A model generated the notes under the pieces. That model saw nothing but the letters and a program-made list of their open reading frames with translations. It was not told the origin of the DNA and searched no databases. Positions 33,141-43,832 of a DNA stretch of 64,000 nucleotides are shown here, in pieces. Made by a program: the position numbers and the translations under genes. This DNA is from Doryteuthis pealeii (Eukaryota; Mollusca; Cephalopoda; Myopsida; Loliginidae), in the NCBI GenBank assembly GCA_023376005.1, contig CM042145.1:19054204-19118203 (forward strand), read 5' to 3'. Each line of letters starts with the position of its first letter. Within the stretch, counting starts at the first letter, position 1.

Positions 33141-33390
33141 AATAGACCAGGTTCAAATCCTGGGCGTGGTAATTGCATTTTCACTTAGCGCTAATACCCT
33201 TGGGAAAGGTATAAATCCTACTCTCCCTCCAGCTATGGGTAAATAGAAGGGCAGACTGGGCTCTTTAACCTTGGTAGGGCAAACTGTCTAGGAGAAGGAA
33301 AACTCTGAATTAAAACCTGGTAAACTCCACTTAAAAAATTGACCTTGTGTCACATCCTGCTCGTGCGGAGGGTTGGTAAATATATAAATA
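33141..33390 (+). repeat. Family-B SINE, plus orientation, head incomplete
   Basis: Starts inside the B box (CAGGTTCAAATCCTGG) and runs to GGAGGGTTGGTAAATATATA. Confidence 0.82.
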
Positions 33391-33399
33391 GACCAGGTT

Positions 33400-33690
33400 T
33401 TTGGTAGCAGATTATTATGAACTATTAGTTTAACGTCTCATCGTGGTGTAAAAAGGTAAGCAAGCTAGTCTTGCAGATCCATTACAACTGAATAGCGAGT
33501 TTGATCCTCACTGGATGCCTCGTACTTGTGACCTTGTGTCACATCAAACCCGTAGCAAAGGGTTTGGGTAAATACCTACTTGCTTTGCGTAGTGTAATGG
33601 TTAACAAGCTAGACTAGCAAACTATTACTAGTGAGTTTGTATCTCGCTAGGTGCCCCATACATCTGGCCTTGTGCCACATCTAAGTAAAA
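33400..33690 (+). repeat. tRNA-derived SINE, third family, two partial units
   Basis: AGTGTAATGGTTAACAAGC (A-box-like) and GTGAGTTTGTATCTCGCTAG (B-box-like) in the second unit; a similar unit precedes it from 33448. A minus copy is at 54830-54960 and a remnant at 59470. Confidence 0.6.
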
Positions 33691-33799
33691 CTTAGTAAAT
33701 AACTTGCCCGGTGAATCTATGTCACTACTACTTTTCACTGTTAGCACCATGTGGTGGCTGAATTTTTTTTACAATAGAAATTTTGGCAATGTTTATTCT

Positions 33800-34196
33800 G
33801 GGTAATTCCATGTCAAATCATCCAGGCCATGTCACCCACCACCTTCAATTCTTCTGAAATTTTGACCAAATGTAGATTATGATAAAGTTAGACAATCCCC
33901 CAAATTTGAGCTTCCAATTCCAAAAATTGGTGGAGTTATGTTGATTTTTAGCTCTACAAATTATGAGGGGGGGTGCGAAAAAGGTCAACTTTTTGTAGCC
34001 TACTTTTGTCTGTAAAACGAGTTCTAGAGCTTGCCTACTTCTAAAAATTGGTTTATAAAAGCATTTTTGCCCAAAGAATCCAAAAATTCTATCAAAAAAG
34101 TCTTAAAGTCAACCAATTTTAAGTTATTGATGATTTTTCCATAGCAAGTTCATGACAATTTTATTTTTTTCTGGATGATTTGACATGGAATTACCC
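33800..34196. mobile_element. MITE with perfect 26-bp inverted ends
   Basis: GGGTAATTCCATGTCAAATC plus ATCCAG (33800-33825) is exactly complementary to 34171-34196. The interior has no frame of note. It lies about 45 nt beyond the donor of exon 10. Confidence 0.9.
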
Positions 34197-34241
34197 TTCT
34201 TTTAAATGATAATCATACAAATACTTTTATCTAACACATAC

Positions 34242-34375
34242 TTCATGGAATATTTGCAACTCCAAGAGATCTTCAAGAAATGGCCGCATGCTACTTGGCC
34301 GTGTGAGCAAAAAGGCATCTTTCTGGAAGCTAATCTTTTCATTGGGTTGGAATCTCAAAGCATCACGGTATCCTC
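34242..34375 (-). CDS. DENND1: DENND1 exon 10 of window: downstream DENN, GYRDAL
   Basis: 134 nt (2 + 44 codons). It encodes GYRDALRFQPNEKISFQKDA then FLLTRPSSMRPFLEDLLELQ and IFHE. GYR-AL, ISF---AF and M-PFL---L-LQ-F are the expected dDENN helices. Acceptor tttcag, donor gtatgt. Phase 0 at its end. Confidence 0.94.
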
Positions 34376-34477
34376 CTGAAAAACAAAACAAAAGATTGAT
34401 AATTAATAACAGAAAGAAACAAAAATTTCAAAAACTAAAAAAAAAGAAACAAAAAAAATTTAAATACCAAAAATATA

Positions 34478-35530
34478 CTAGGGGGAATCAAAAGTTTTGC
34501 GATATTTTTGTTACGATTTTTGTAGCCATCCTTAGGCTTCAAGCAAGAACACTATCCAGTGGAGATCCCTTGTTAAGCAGAGCATGATCCTTAGTAAAGA
34601 AACCTTTGGTTGCTCCTTGGTGTCCCTTAATATTGGGTATGATCCTTTGGTTGTTCCTTGGTGCTCCTCAGTCTGACAGATCGTTTTTCAATGAGTGCAA
34701 ATGAACGGCTGTCATTATCAGCGATTAAATAGTTAACCAACCACGTATTCAGGCTGTTGATTGGCTGGGGTTTAAACCACCTGACTTCATTTAGTCTATA
34801 AATTTAAGTGGTGGATTGCAGCACACCTTATAATACAAAATAATCCAACAATTTTAGTTCATGCTAGTTTGTGGTGCATGACTGAAGTAGTTCAAGCCAT
34901 GAAAGGTATCTGCTATGGTTGGTAGTATTGTGGTAGTTGGTGTGCTAACATGTTGTGCATTACTTCACTTCATGTGTAATTTGAAAGTTGCACAGATTAA
35001 TGTGAATTTGAAAACTTATGCTTTACAAGTTTGAACTGGGCCATAACGCTGCAGATCCAATTAAAAAGATGGAAGGTGCTCCCTGTGGTTATTAGTATTG
35101 TGGTAGTTGGTGTGCTGACACACTGTGCTTTTGGCACATATATCACATGACTGAAGCAGTTCAAGCCATGAAAGGTATCTGCTATGGTTGGTAGTATTGT
35201 GGTAGTTGGTGTGCTAACATGTTGTGCATTACTTCACTTCATGAACCAAAAACATTCATTGTGCGATAGGTGAAGGTGCAGTTGATCACAGTAAAGTAAC
35301 TAGATGATTCTAGACATTTTATTCAAGTTGCAAGAACCTTGGCGATCAGTTAAGTAGGCCTAAAACTGTGAATTCCAAGGTTGTGCTCCAAGCCATAGAC
35401 ACAAATCCAGTGAGTAGCACTCTGAGAGTATCAGGCAAGTTTGGTATCTTACAGTTCAGTGTGGTTCGTCACCTTCATGATCTTGGCAAAAGCATCCTGA
35501 GCTTATTGCAAAACTTTTGACTCACCCTAG
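34478..35530. mobile_element. Mariner-like non-autonomous element, 1.05 kb
   Basis: The ends CTAGGGGGAATCAAAAGTTT and AAACTTTTGACTCACCCTAG abut TA on both sides. Inside, a roughly 95-bp segment with ATGGTTGGTAGTATTGTGGT occurs at 34878-34975 and 35148-35243. No intact transposase frame. Confidence 0.78.
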
Positions 35531-35990
35531 TAAATGTTGAAGTCAGTCAGTATATTGTTGGTTTGGACAACAGTAACTGGCTAAGGACAACTGAACTAGT
35601 GCCCAAGATAGCTGGTACTTATGGGACTCAAGAATAGTCCATTCATGTATTTGGGTGATTCCATTCCTTGAGTCCTGATTGTCTGCTTGGTTTCTATCAT
35701 GTTATGAGGCTTCATAAATACTCTGGCATAGGTTAGATCTGTATTGAGTTACAGCTACTTGTTGCATTGTCTTGCCAATTCGACAGTAATTGGAACTTAG
35801 TATGATTATTCTACAGTAAATAAAAAACATTACTCAATAAAATACATATAGCAAAGTGGATAAAAATTTGAAATTAAACTAAAACTGCTCATTTTAAAAA
35901 CTAATTTAAACTTTTGTGCAAAATGTAAAAGAATCTATCAGTACATCTTTGAATCAAAAACTCCAGTAAATGGAAAAGAAAGCAAAAGGG
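35531..35990. other. Intron sequence, no feature seen
   Basis: No repeat end or in-phase exon recognised. Confidence 0.5.
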
Positions 35991-36793
35991 TTGGTCGGTT
36001 GGATTTTATGGCATGTCAACTCCTGGGTTATTCTATGCTGAAGATGTTTTTGTTTTATTCATTCATGCTGGGTATTCAATTTTTTTTTTTTTTTTTGGTT
36101 GGGGATCACTAAAATAAAGCAAATATTGAAGTGAATCACATAAAATTTGGGTAAATAATAAGGCAGACTGGGTATTTTAGCATTGGTAAGACAACCAGTC
36201 AAGGAGAAAGAAAACTGAATTTAAACCAGCTGTACTCTGCTTAAAAATTTGCCTTGTGTCATATCCTGCTTGTGGTAGAGGAGTTAGGTAAATTCAATTT
36301 TTTTTTCCTTTTAAAATACATTTTTTCATGTATTTAACCTATAGATGAGATCCTAACAGGTACTACCACCCTGGTTCAGGGTGGACTGGGGAGTAATGCC
36401 AATGAAGGGGTACTCCAAACTCACCAGAGCTCCTGTATTGGAACTTAACCACTAGAACACTAAAACCCTCAGCCACTCTTCTAGCATATATATGATAAAA
36501 GGGTTGGGGGGTTGCCATAAGAGAAATACAGTTGGGACAATCATATAGGTGCTAGGGCTTGATGTGATCAGTCAATTGATCAAAGGGGGCCTCTCCGACT
36601 ACCCATCTAGCCCAAGTAAGGACCAAATTGGAGTGTTGCAAGTCATGGACTGCTCAGCCACCAGGATTCCGTCCTTAAGCATCATGGATCACCATCCACG
36701 GTCAACAGGTGGCCCCATAAGGGTGGGGTGGGGTCTTACCCCACTGCAGAGGTGCAGTCAGCATATTCTTCAGCCCTAGCCAACAGGGCGGAA
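35991..36793 (-). mobile_element. Family-C retroposon, longest copy, with nested SINE piece
   Basis: Runs from GGTTGGATTTTATGGCATG to GCCCTAGCCAACAGGGCGG. A family-B SINE fragment (about 36150-36295) interrupts it, with ATTCAATTTTTTTT on both sides. Two frames in its right half are repeat sequence with no known domain. The end abuts the donor side of exon 9. Confidence 0.8.
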
Positions 36794-36839
36794 AGCAAAA
36801 GGGGAAGAAATAAAAAAAAAAATTTTTTTAATTACTTAC

Positions 36840-36948
36840 CAATAGTACGAACCAAACTCATAAGGAAGGCCCGAGAAATAGCATCTCCTTCCAATTGCAT
36901 TGAAGATCTCAGTTTATCATTGCGTAACATTTTTTTGAGAATTGAAAG
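36840..36948 (-). CDS. DENND1: DENND1 exon 9 of window: start of downstream DENN
   Basis: 109 nt, 36 codons plus 1 nt. It encodes LSILKKMLRNDKLRSSMQLE then GDAISRAFLMSLVRTI, with Gly split to exon 10. L---L-K followed by GD---RAFL matches the opening of the dDENN module. Acceptor tctgcag, donor gtaagt. A family-C retroposon (35995-36793) lies immediately beyond the donor. Confidence 0.93.
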
Positions 36949-37235
36949 CTGCAGAAAAAGAAAAGCAAAGATGATAAAAAGATTTTTTTTAAACACAAAT
37001 AAAAAGTTTATAAAAAAAAATAATTAACAAAAAGGAGAAAAAAAAGAGAAAACATTTTTTTTTTCAACTAGGATTCCTCACAATACAAATTTTAATTCAT
37101 TCTAAAAAGAACAAAAATCGCTGTTGTTGTAACAGCATCATAAAATTACACTAGGTTAATAATACAATTAATATTACAAAACGCCTGTTTCAATAAATAT
37201 ACTTTATAATCTGGCAACTATAAATTATTAGTTTG

Positions 37236-37852
37236 GTTTGTTTTGTTTTACGGCATATCAACCTCAGTGGGTCATTTAATGCCGACAAAGTTTTGAAATA
37301 AATTCATTTTTGATTGGTACTCTTTTTTTTTTTTTTTTTTATAAACACATTTTTTGATTAAATCCTACTTAATGGACATAAATTCCACCATCCATTGTCA
37401 CCCTGCCAAAAGAAAAAAATACTAAAAATCAAGGAATTAACCGAATTTTAATGAAATTTTCAGTGTTGATATATCAATGAATAAAAAATATAATGCACCA
37501 ATTATTTTATTTGAAAACTCTTACATTTTTTCAGGCCAGTTAACTTTGAACCACGTATATTTGAGGCGTAATACAGATTCACAAACATACGTGGTTCAAA
37601 GTTAATTGACCTGGAAAAAATGTAAGAGTTCTTAAATAAAATAACTGGTGCATTATATTTTTTATACATTGATATATCAACACTGAAAATTTCATTAAAT
37701 TCGGTTAACTCTTTGATTTTTAGTATTTTTTTTTTCGGCAGGGTGACATACGATGGTGGAATTTATGTCCGTTAAGTAGGATTTAACCAGAGTCTTACCC
37801 CTCTGCAGAAGTGCAGTCAGTGTATTCTAACGCCCCAGCCGACAGGACGGTA
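37236..37852 (-). mobile_element. Family-C retroposon carrying a 0.43-kb fold-back MITE
   Basis: Family C at 37236-37355 and 37786-37852. Between them an inverted element: TTAAATCCTACTTAATGGAC at the left and GTCCGTTAAGTAGGATTTAA at the right, complementary almost to the centre at 37560-37590 (ACGTATATTTGAGGCG). Confidence 0.85.
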
Positions 37853-38145
37853 AATTATTAGTATTAGATAGGAATACTTGAAACCATATATGATTATGTA
37901 TAAATTATTAGCATTAGATAGGAATACTTGAAACTGTATATAATTATAAATTATTAATATTAGATTCAAACATTGACGAATAAATTTCCATCCATTATAA
38001 CATCCCGTGTTTGTTTTCTCCACATACATTAATAAGTAGACTAAAGAACAATGCAAATAAAGTTAACATTATTGATAGGAGGTAAAATAATCACAATTCC
38101 AGCTGTGCAACTGGAAGGCCAGGATGAATTACAATAAATCATCAT

Positions 38146-38540
38146 CATAAAGAAAAAAGAAGAAGAAAAAAAAAAGAAAAAGAAAAGAAAAAAGAAAAAG
38201 AAAAAAAGAAAAAGAAAAAAAAAAAAAAGAAAAAAGAAGAAGAAAAGAAAAAAAAGAAGAAGAAAAAGAAAAAAAAAAGAAAAAAAAAAGAAAAGGAAAG
38301 AAAAGAAAAAAAAGAAAGAAAGAAAGAAAAAGAAAAAAAGAAAAAAAAAAGAAAGAAAAAAAAAAGAAAGAAGAAAAAAAGAAAAAAAAGAAAAAAGAAA
38401 AAAAAAAAAGAAAAAAAAAAAGAAAAAAAAAAGAAAAGAAAAAAAAGAAAGAAAAGAAAAAGAAAAAAAAAAAAAAAAAAAAAAAAGAAAAAAAAAGAAA
38501 AAAAAAAAAAAAAAGAAAGAAAAAAAAGGAGAGAGAGAGT
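38146..38540. repeat. A/G polypurine tract, about 395 bp
   Basis: Only A and G over almost the whole length. The 197-residue frame read through it (Phe/Ser/Leu) merges exon 8 with this tract and is not a protein. Confidence 0.92.
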
Positions 38541-38559
38541 ATTTAAGAATGATACTTAC

Positions 38560-38661
38560 AATTTCATCAGGTAAATTACTGACATCATCATATTCCTGGG
38601 TGACAGTGTTGTTATCAGTATCAACTATAACCACACCGCTTAAATCGAGCTTTTTTGCTTT
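38560..38661 (-). CDS. DENND1: DENND1 exon 8 of window: end of core DENN
   Basis: 102 nt, 34 codons, phase 0/0. It encodes KAKKLDLSGVVIVDTDNNTV then TQEYDDVSNLPDEI. It matches the family stretch beginning K---MALDDVVILNVD and ending LP-D. Acceptor tccccag, donor gtaagt. Just downstream of the donor (on the sense strand) lies a roughly 390-nt almost pure pyrimidine tract, 38150-38539. The long Phe-rich frame through that tract is not part of the protein. Confidence 0.93.
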
Positions 38662-39130
38662 CTGGGGAAGAAAAAAAAGTAATATAACTATAGTTTACAA
38701 AAGAAAGTGATAAAATTGTCTTTTTTCCTCTTTAAAGTCAATTCATCCAAACATTAAACCAACAGAAACTGAATAGTTAAACAAAAAGTATTGGCTTACA
38801 GTAATGGCATATTGTCATATATGAATGAAGTGTCACTGCTGACACTTGAATTGGAACACTGATCGCCAGATAATGAAAATGGCCAACTTACATTTGATAT
38901 AAATAGAGGTACCATGCTGTTTGGATGAAGGACTTACAATCATAGATTGGCCTAATGCCAACTGTGAGATTTCAAGAGACTCCGTATTTTTCTTAGGTGA
39001 ATGTGTATTACAGATAAGTAATAATCTTTTGTTTATCTTTATTTCTGTTCCTTAATGTATGTAATTTTGTTTTGTAATTAAATTCATTTGATATAGTTAA
39101 GTTGTTCTTCTATTATTTACATTATGTACA

Positions 39131-39772
39131 CTAGCAAATATATGCACCCTCCGGGTGCAAGTAATTAAGTTTTAATATAATAAAATATCATATTAAATTA
39201 GAAAGGCTAATGAAACTGAATAAGTATGGAGATAAAAAGATTTGGAACAGAGGGGGTATGATTGAAAAATAGAACAACTTCGAAACTAACTCTTCCATCA
39301 TTTACCATTACTCCCGTCTATCATTGGTAAATTTTCCTAATTTAACTCTTTAGTTAAAATAGGAAGTAAGGAATAAATTTACAGTTATTTCTTCTTGTTA
39401 ATGGATTTCTTTTAAGATTTATCCCCGAGATTTTTGCTCATATTCAATAAGATAAAACCAAACAATTAGAAATCCATAATACTAAGCATACATTTATTAA
39501 AATCAAATTTTAAAGATCAATATGCAAATTAGCCTTCCCATTCACACTGTAAACCACTATTTTATTGTATATATAAATACAATTGTATGTTAAAAGTTTG
39601 TAGATATGGTCAACAGTCTTAATGATGTAAAATAATTTTATTAATAATTGAAGTTTAAATTAAAAATAAAATCATGGAGAATGTGGTATAAATAACAAAA
39701 GGAATTGTGACTTGATTAGTAATATAGTTTCAGTTACAGACAGACAAGCCCACAATCTCCATTATAATAAGA
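39131..39772 (-). mobile_element. Helitron, family 3
   Basis: Minus strand: TCTTATTATAATGGAGATTG after A; 3' hairpin GCACCCGGAGGGTGC (perfect 6-bp stem), then ATATATTTGCTAG before T. Matches 52774-53312 in inverse orientation. Confidence 0.87.
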
Positions 39773-40047
39773 TGTGATGTTACAAGACATATTATACAGG
39801 GTGTTTAAAAAACTTTGATATATCGTTTCTGTTGTGATGTGTAGTTTCGTTGTAGCAATAGTAGTAATTCTCCGAGCGTATCTTAGCTCTATGTGTTAGC
39901 TTCTCGTAGCTAATATCTCCCATCTCCTCTAGACTGCCTCTATATATCTCCTGCTGTAATGCACATATGTAAATGAGATAACACGCCATTGGCTACCTCA
40001 CTACAGTTTCATAATCTAATAATTTGACCAATTCTCATTCAAATTTG

Positions 40048-40241
40048 ATTATTTCCTATAAGTTTAACATAAACAAAGAGGAACCACACTTGACTGATAA
40101 ATTATTTATTTATTTTCCCATTAAACTAACCCTAACCCTAAACCAGTCTTCTTTTTTTCCTAGTAGATCAATAAATAAATAAATAATTTATCAGTCAAGA
40201 GTGGTTCCCCTTTGTTTATGTTAGATTTATAGGAAATAACC
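40048..40241. mobile_element. TIR MITE, second copy of 30192 family
   Basis: GATTATTTCCTATAAGTTTA ... CTTGACTGATAAATTATTT ... AATTTATCAGTCAAGAGTGG ... AGGAAATAACC. Confidence 0.85.
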
Positions 40242-40413
40242 GAATACTCTGTATAAGTCTGGTCTATGCTTGTCAGTATAATATTACTTCCTCCATCTCT
40301 GTATTAATGGCAGGGTCACAAAAATTTGATATCTTCAAAACTGTACATTTTCTAATCCTAGCAAATGTCAAAGGTCAACAGTATATTAAAAAGATTGAAT
40401 AACGGATACTTAC

Positions 40414-40459
40414 CTCCATAATAGATGTATGAACACCAATGATAAATGGCATAGGAGCA
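40414..40459 (-). CDS. DENND1: DENND1 exon 7 of window: core DENN, APMPFIIG
   Basis: 46 nt (1 + 15 codons). It encodes APMPFIIGVHTSIME after the split Ser. APMP--IG-H-S-ME is a signature of the DENN core in DENND1. Acceptor ctttcag, donor gtaagt. A 0.48-kb inverted-repeat element (40497-40975) sits in the intron only about 40 nt upstream of the acceptor. Confidence 0.92.
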
Positions 40460-40496
40460 CTGAAAGATAATTGAAAATAAAATATTAAGAGATTCT

Positions 40497-40975
40497 ACTA
40501 TTTCTCTGAATTTTTGAGATGAGGCTTGATAATTAGTATTATTCAGACTATTGTCCTCATCTTCATTGTTATTTGTACAACGTTTCGACCGATGTGCCCT
40601 CCGGCCTTCTTCAGACATTTCTTGTCGGACTCTGGAACCTTCTTGTCGTAATAGGAAGCCATCATGGAACTTTGAACCTAACCCTTTATTCAATCCACAG
40701 GGGTATCCTGTTCTCATTCCGCTAACCATAGCTGGGGTACAGGTGTTAGGCTGTGTTAATTATTATTCTATGTTACTGCTGCTCCTGACCAGGATTGAAC
40801 CTGCAGTCTAGAGATAACTGTCACTTAGAACTGACTTAACCTAACTCTTTTATCCACTAGTCAGAGTCCGACAAGAAGTACCTGAAGAAGGCCGGAGGGC
40901 ACATCGGCCGAAACGTTGTACAAATAACAATGAAGATGAAGACAATAGTCCGAATAATACAAATAATACTTAAGA
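40497..40975. mobile_element. Family-F inverted-repeat element, best copy
   Basis: The left block (AGTATTATTCAGACTATTGT, GTACAACGTTTCGACCGATG, CCGGCCTTCTTCAG) is mirrored on the right by CTGAAGAAGGCCGG (40882-40895), ATCGGCCGAAACGTTGTAC and ACAATAGTCCGAATAATAC. The 86- and 123-residue frames here are not genes; the latter includes exon 7. Confidence 0.82.
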
Positions 40976-41066
40976 TCTCTATAGATGACAAAAAAATTTT
41001 GTTTTTAATATTAACGTAAATGTGATAAATATTTTGAAAAACCCAAAATGATTTTTAGCAACTTAC

Positions 41067-41117
41067 CTAAGAAGATCTGTATAACTATTTGGAAGGATGG
41101 GAATGAATAAATGTTGC
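41067..41117 (-). CDS. DENND1: DENND1 exon 6 of window: core DENN, QHLFIPILP
   Basis: 51 nt (1 + 16 codons + 2). It encodes QHLFIPILPNSYTDLL, completing W at its start and S at its end. The family pattern is W-QH--IP-LP---LDY. Acceptor tttcag, donor gtaagt. The exon is too small to stand alone, but the exact phase fit and the motif make it secure. Confidence 0.92.
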
Positions 41118-41704
41118 CTGAAAGATAAAACCAAAAAGACATCAGATTATATCAACTTATTCAATAAATCAGAAAATTTTGTATAAAACATTAACAAAGG
41201 AAACTTAATATTAACTATAATAAAAAAAATATGTATGCATAGATGCTGATAGGTACGTGTCCTGCGTCCCTGATGCATAAAAATCTAAAAGGACGCAATA
41301 AAATCATATCCATGCGTCCCAGTGTTTTTCGTTTTTCTTCCTGAACCATTTCAAACTAACTGTAAATACATTTCAATAGTTTCTTAGAAATGAATTACAC
41401 AGGATAGGTTAGGAGTTAGATGGCTTTGGTTATTTCCCCAGATCATAAATAAAAACCCTACAATCTATTAAGAAACTTTAGTTGTGACCCATTAATTTCC
41501 CTAGGGACTCATTCAAAGCAAATATGTGCATCCCAGGATGCACTAAATCAAAAAGCTATCAGCATCAGTGTGTGTGTAACTGCTAATGCTAATTGACTTT
41601 TATGTATCTATGTGTATATAAGTGTTCACATATAAAATTTACTTTACTGCCCTCTCCCCTTCATAAGGCATGTTCCATTTAATTAGCAATTTAAACATGC
41701 TTTG

Positions 41705-42105
41705 GTTTGGTTTGGTTTGTTTTGTGGCATATCAACCTCAGTGGGTCATTTAATGCCGACAAAGTTTTGAAATGAATTCATTCTTAATGGATACTCAATT
41801 TCTTTTTATAAACACATTTTTCTATTTAACCCATAAAAAGTCGACAGGGTGACCTAATGTTGGTATCAGCCAGACAGCGACGGAGTCTATCCCCTTTTCA
41901 CTAGCGCTAGACCAAATAGACTGTTTTTGCATCTGAGATAGAGCGCCACACCTATCATCAGCTCCTCACTTTACCGCACAGATCCATGTGCTACTCATAC
42001 GCTGAGTTGGCAAAGGTCGGAATCGAACCAGGAACCTTGCGATTCCTAGGCAAGTGCTCTACCAACTGAGCTAAACCGGCCCTATAGATGGGACACACAT
42101 GCTTT
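41705..42105 (-). mobile_element. Family-C retroposon interrupted by SINE A
   Basis: Family C (GGTTTGGTTTGGTTTGTTTT ... CTATTTAACCCATA) stops at 41836, a reversed SINE A follows to about 42084, and TAGATGGGAC of family C resumes. Confidence 0.82.
41828..42084 (-). repeat. SINE family A inserted in family C
   Basis: AAAAGTCGACAGGGTGACC to GAGCTAAACCGGCCCTA; a reversed B box GGAATCGAACCAGGAACC is visible. Confidence 0.85.
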
Positions 42106-42668
42106 GAATATCAACACTTATTTATGATGGGGAATGCAAATTCAACATTATGAACTAAGAAAAATAAATAGTCAAATAGGTATTTATTGTGAAAGAAAAA
42201 TGATTTTAGAATATTTTGCAAACTATTTTCAAAAGTGTTATTAATCATAAGGAATACAGTGCTACATTCACTTAGGACCTTAATTGTTCCACAATTAATA
42301 ATTAATAAAGTGAAATGCCATTAATCTGTTTCACCGACCCACAAACCCTAATTTTTGTTGTTACACCTTTTTTTTAAATAAGATAAAAAGCACTGGATTG
42401 TATAAAAACAACAAAACAGCATGTAATGAATTATGTGCTGTAATATGTTCTAATTTTTATTTTTTATATTTTTCTTTGGCATAATAAATTTGGAAACTTT
42501 AATGTTTTTAGTGAATTTATTAACATAAGCATATCTGAAGCTTGCTTGTACCTCAAATTCTAGCTCTCAAGAAAACACAAAAAAATCGATCAAGCGTCAG
42601 TTGTAACTTGGAAAATTCATATGTTGAGAAGCCCTCGTAAGTGAAGGTATGACTGTATTTGGATCGGC
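42106..42668. other. Intron sequence, no feature seen
   Basis: AT-rich; no termini or in-phase exon recognised. Confidence 0.5.
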
Positions 42669-42676
42669 AATATAAA

Positions 42677-42957
42677 GGCGCGTGGCCTAATGGTTAAAGT
42701 TGTAGGAAATGGACTCATCGATCCGAGTTCAATTCTTAGACAAAGCTGTTTGCATTTCACATGGCGCTAATACCCTTGCGAAAGGTATGAATCCAATTCT
42801 CCCTCCAGCTATGGGTAAATAGCAGGGCAGACTGGGCTCTTTAACCATGGCTAGGTAACCAGTCTAGGAGAAGGAAAACTCTGAATTCAAACCTGTTAAA
42901 CTCTGCTTAAGAAATTGACCTTGTGTCGCATCCTGCTCATGTTTGGTAAATATATAA
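42677..42957 (+). repeat. Family-B SINE, plus orientation, full length
   Basis: The head GGCGCGTGGCCTAATGGTTA (A-box-like) and GATCCGAGTTCAATTCTTAG (B-box-like) lead into the body. AATATAAAG flanks both ends. Confidence 0.88.
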
Positions 42958-43052
42958 ATATAAAGACATCCAGCAAAAGTAAAGAGCAATAAAGATGAGA
43001 AATAAAAATCTTATAATGCTTATTATATGAATAAGTATATAAGAATACATAC

Positions 43053-43151
43053 CAGTTCATTGGGTAGATGAGAGTAGCAGCTGCATGGACACAGGCTGTT
43101 ACTCGACTTAATTTTTTTGAGGTAAAGAGAACTCTTCGCTCATGGAGTAAA
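43053..43151 (-). CDS. DENND1: DENND1 exon 5 of window: core DENN, ERRVLF block
   Basis: 99 nt (1 + 32 codons + 2). It encodes [20 protein letters not shown] then [12 protein letters not shown], and the Trp codon is split with exon 6. ERR-LF, SKLS-VTAC-HAAA-L-YPM-W is the best conserved helix/strand pair of the DENND1 core domain and lies close to the Rab-binding surface in family structures. Acceptor tttcag, donor gtatgt. The splice fits exon 4 directly, with no room for an extra exon in between. Confidence 0.95.
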
Positions 43152-43296
43152 CTGAAAATATCATAACGTGTAGAAATGTTTAAATTGGCAATGCAAAAAA
43201 TGTGAACAAATAAAGAAATTGAAAAAAAAAAAAAAGAAAAAAAAACAAAGACAAGAGCAAAAATGAAATGCATATGCACTGTGGCCAGCAATATGG

Positions 43297-43832
43297 TTTG
43301 GTTTGGTTTAGTTTACGGCATATCAACCTCAGTGGGTCATTTAATGCCGACAAAGTTTTGAAATAAATAAATTTTTGATTGGTACTCTTTTTTTTTTTAT
43401 AAACACATTTTTTGGTTAAATCCTACTTAACGGACATAAATTCCACCTGCCAAAAGAAAAAAAATACTAAAAATAAAGGAATTAACCGAATTTTAATTAA
43501 ATTTTCAGTGTTGATATATTAATGAATAAACAATATAATGCACTAATTATTTTATTTGAAAACTCTTACATTTTTTCAGGCCAGTTAACTTTGAATCACG
43601 TATATTTGAGGCGTAACACAGATTCACAAACATACGTGGTTCAAAGTTAATTGACCTGGAAAAATGTAAAAGTTTTTAAATAAAATAACTGGTGCATTAT
43701 ATTTTTTATTCATTAATGTATCAACATTCAAGTTTTGAAATAAATCAATTTTTAATGGATAATACAATTTTTTTTATAAATACATTTTTCTATTTAACCT
43801 ATAGATGGGACACTAACAGGTACTACCACTCT
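43297..43832 (-). mobile_element. Family-C retroposon with 13-bp target duplication and fold-back inside
   Basis: GCCAGCAATATGG lies at 43284-43296 and 43833-43845. The tail side is (GGTTT)n on the plus strand; the other side is truncated inside TACTACCACTCT. A truncated fold-back MITE at 43408-43735 occupies the same point as in 37236-37852. It sits about 130 nt upstream (sense strand) of exon 5. Confidence 0.88.

Noticed and set aside
38041..38634. 197-residue Phe-rich minus frame
   Set aside because: It is real exon 8 coding sequence read on through a pyrimidine tract after a good donor site.
40358..40811. Frames of 86 and 123 residues near 40.5 kb
   Set aside because: They lie in an inverted-repeat element; the minus one merely includes exon 7 in another frame context.
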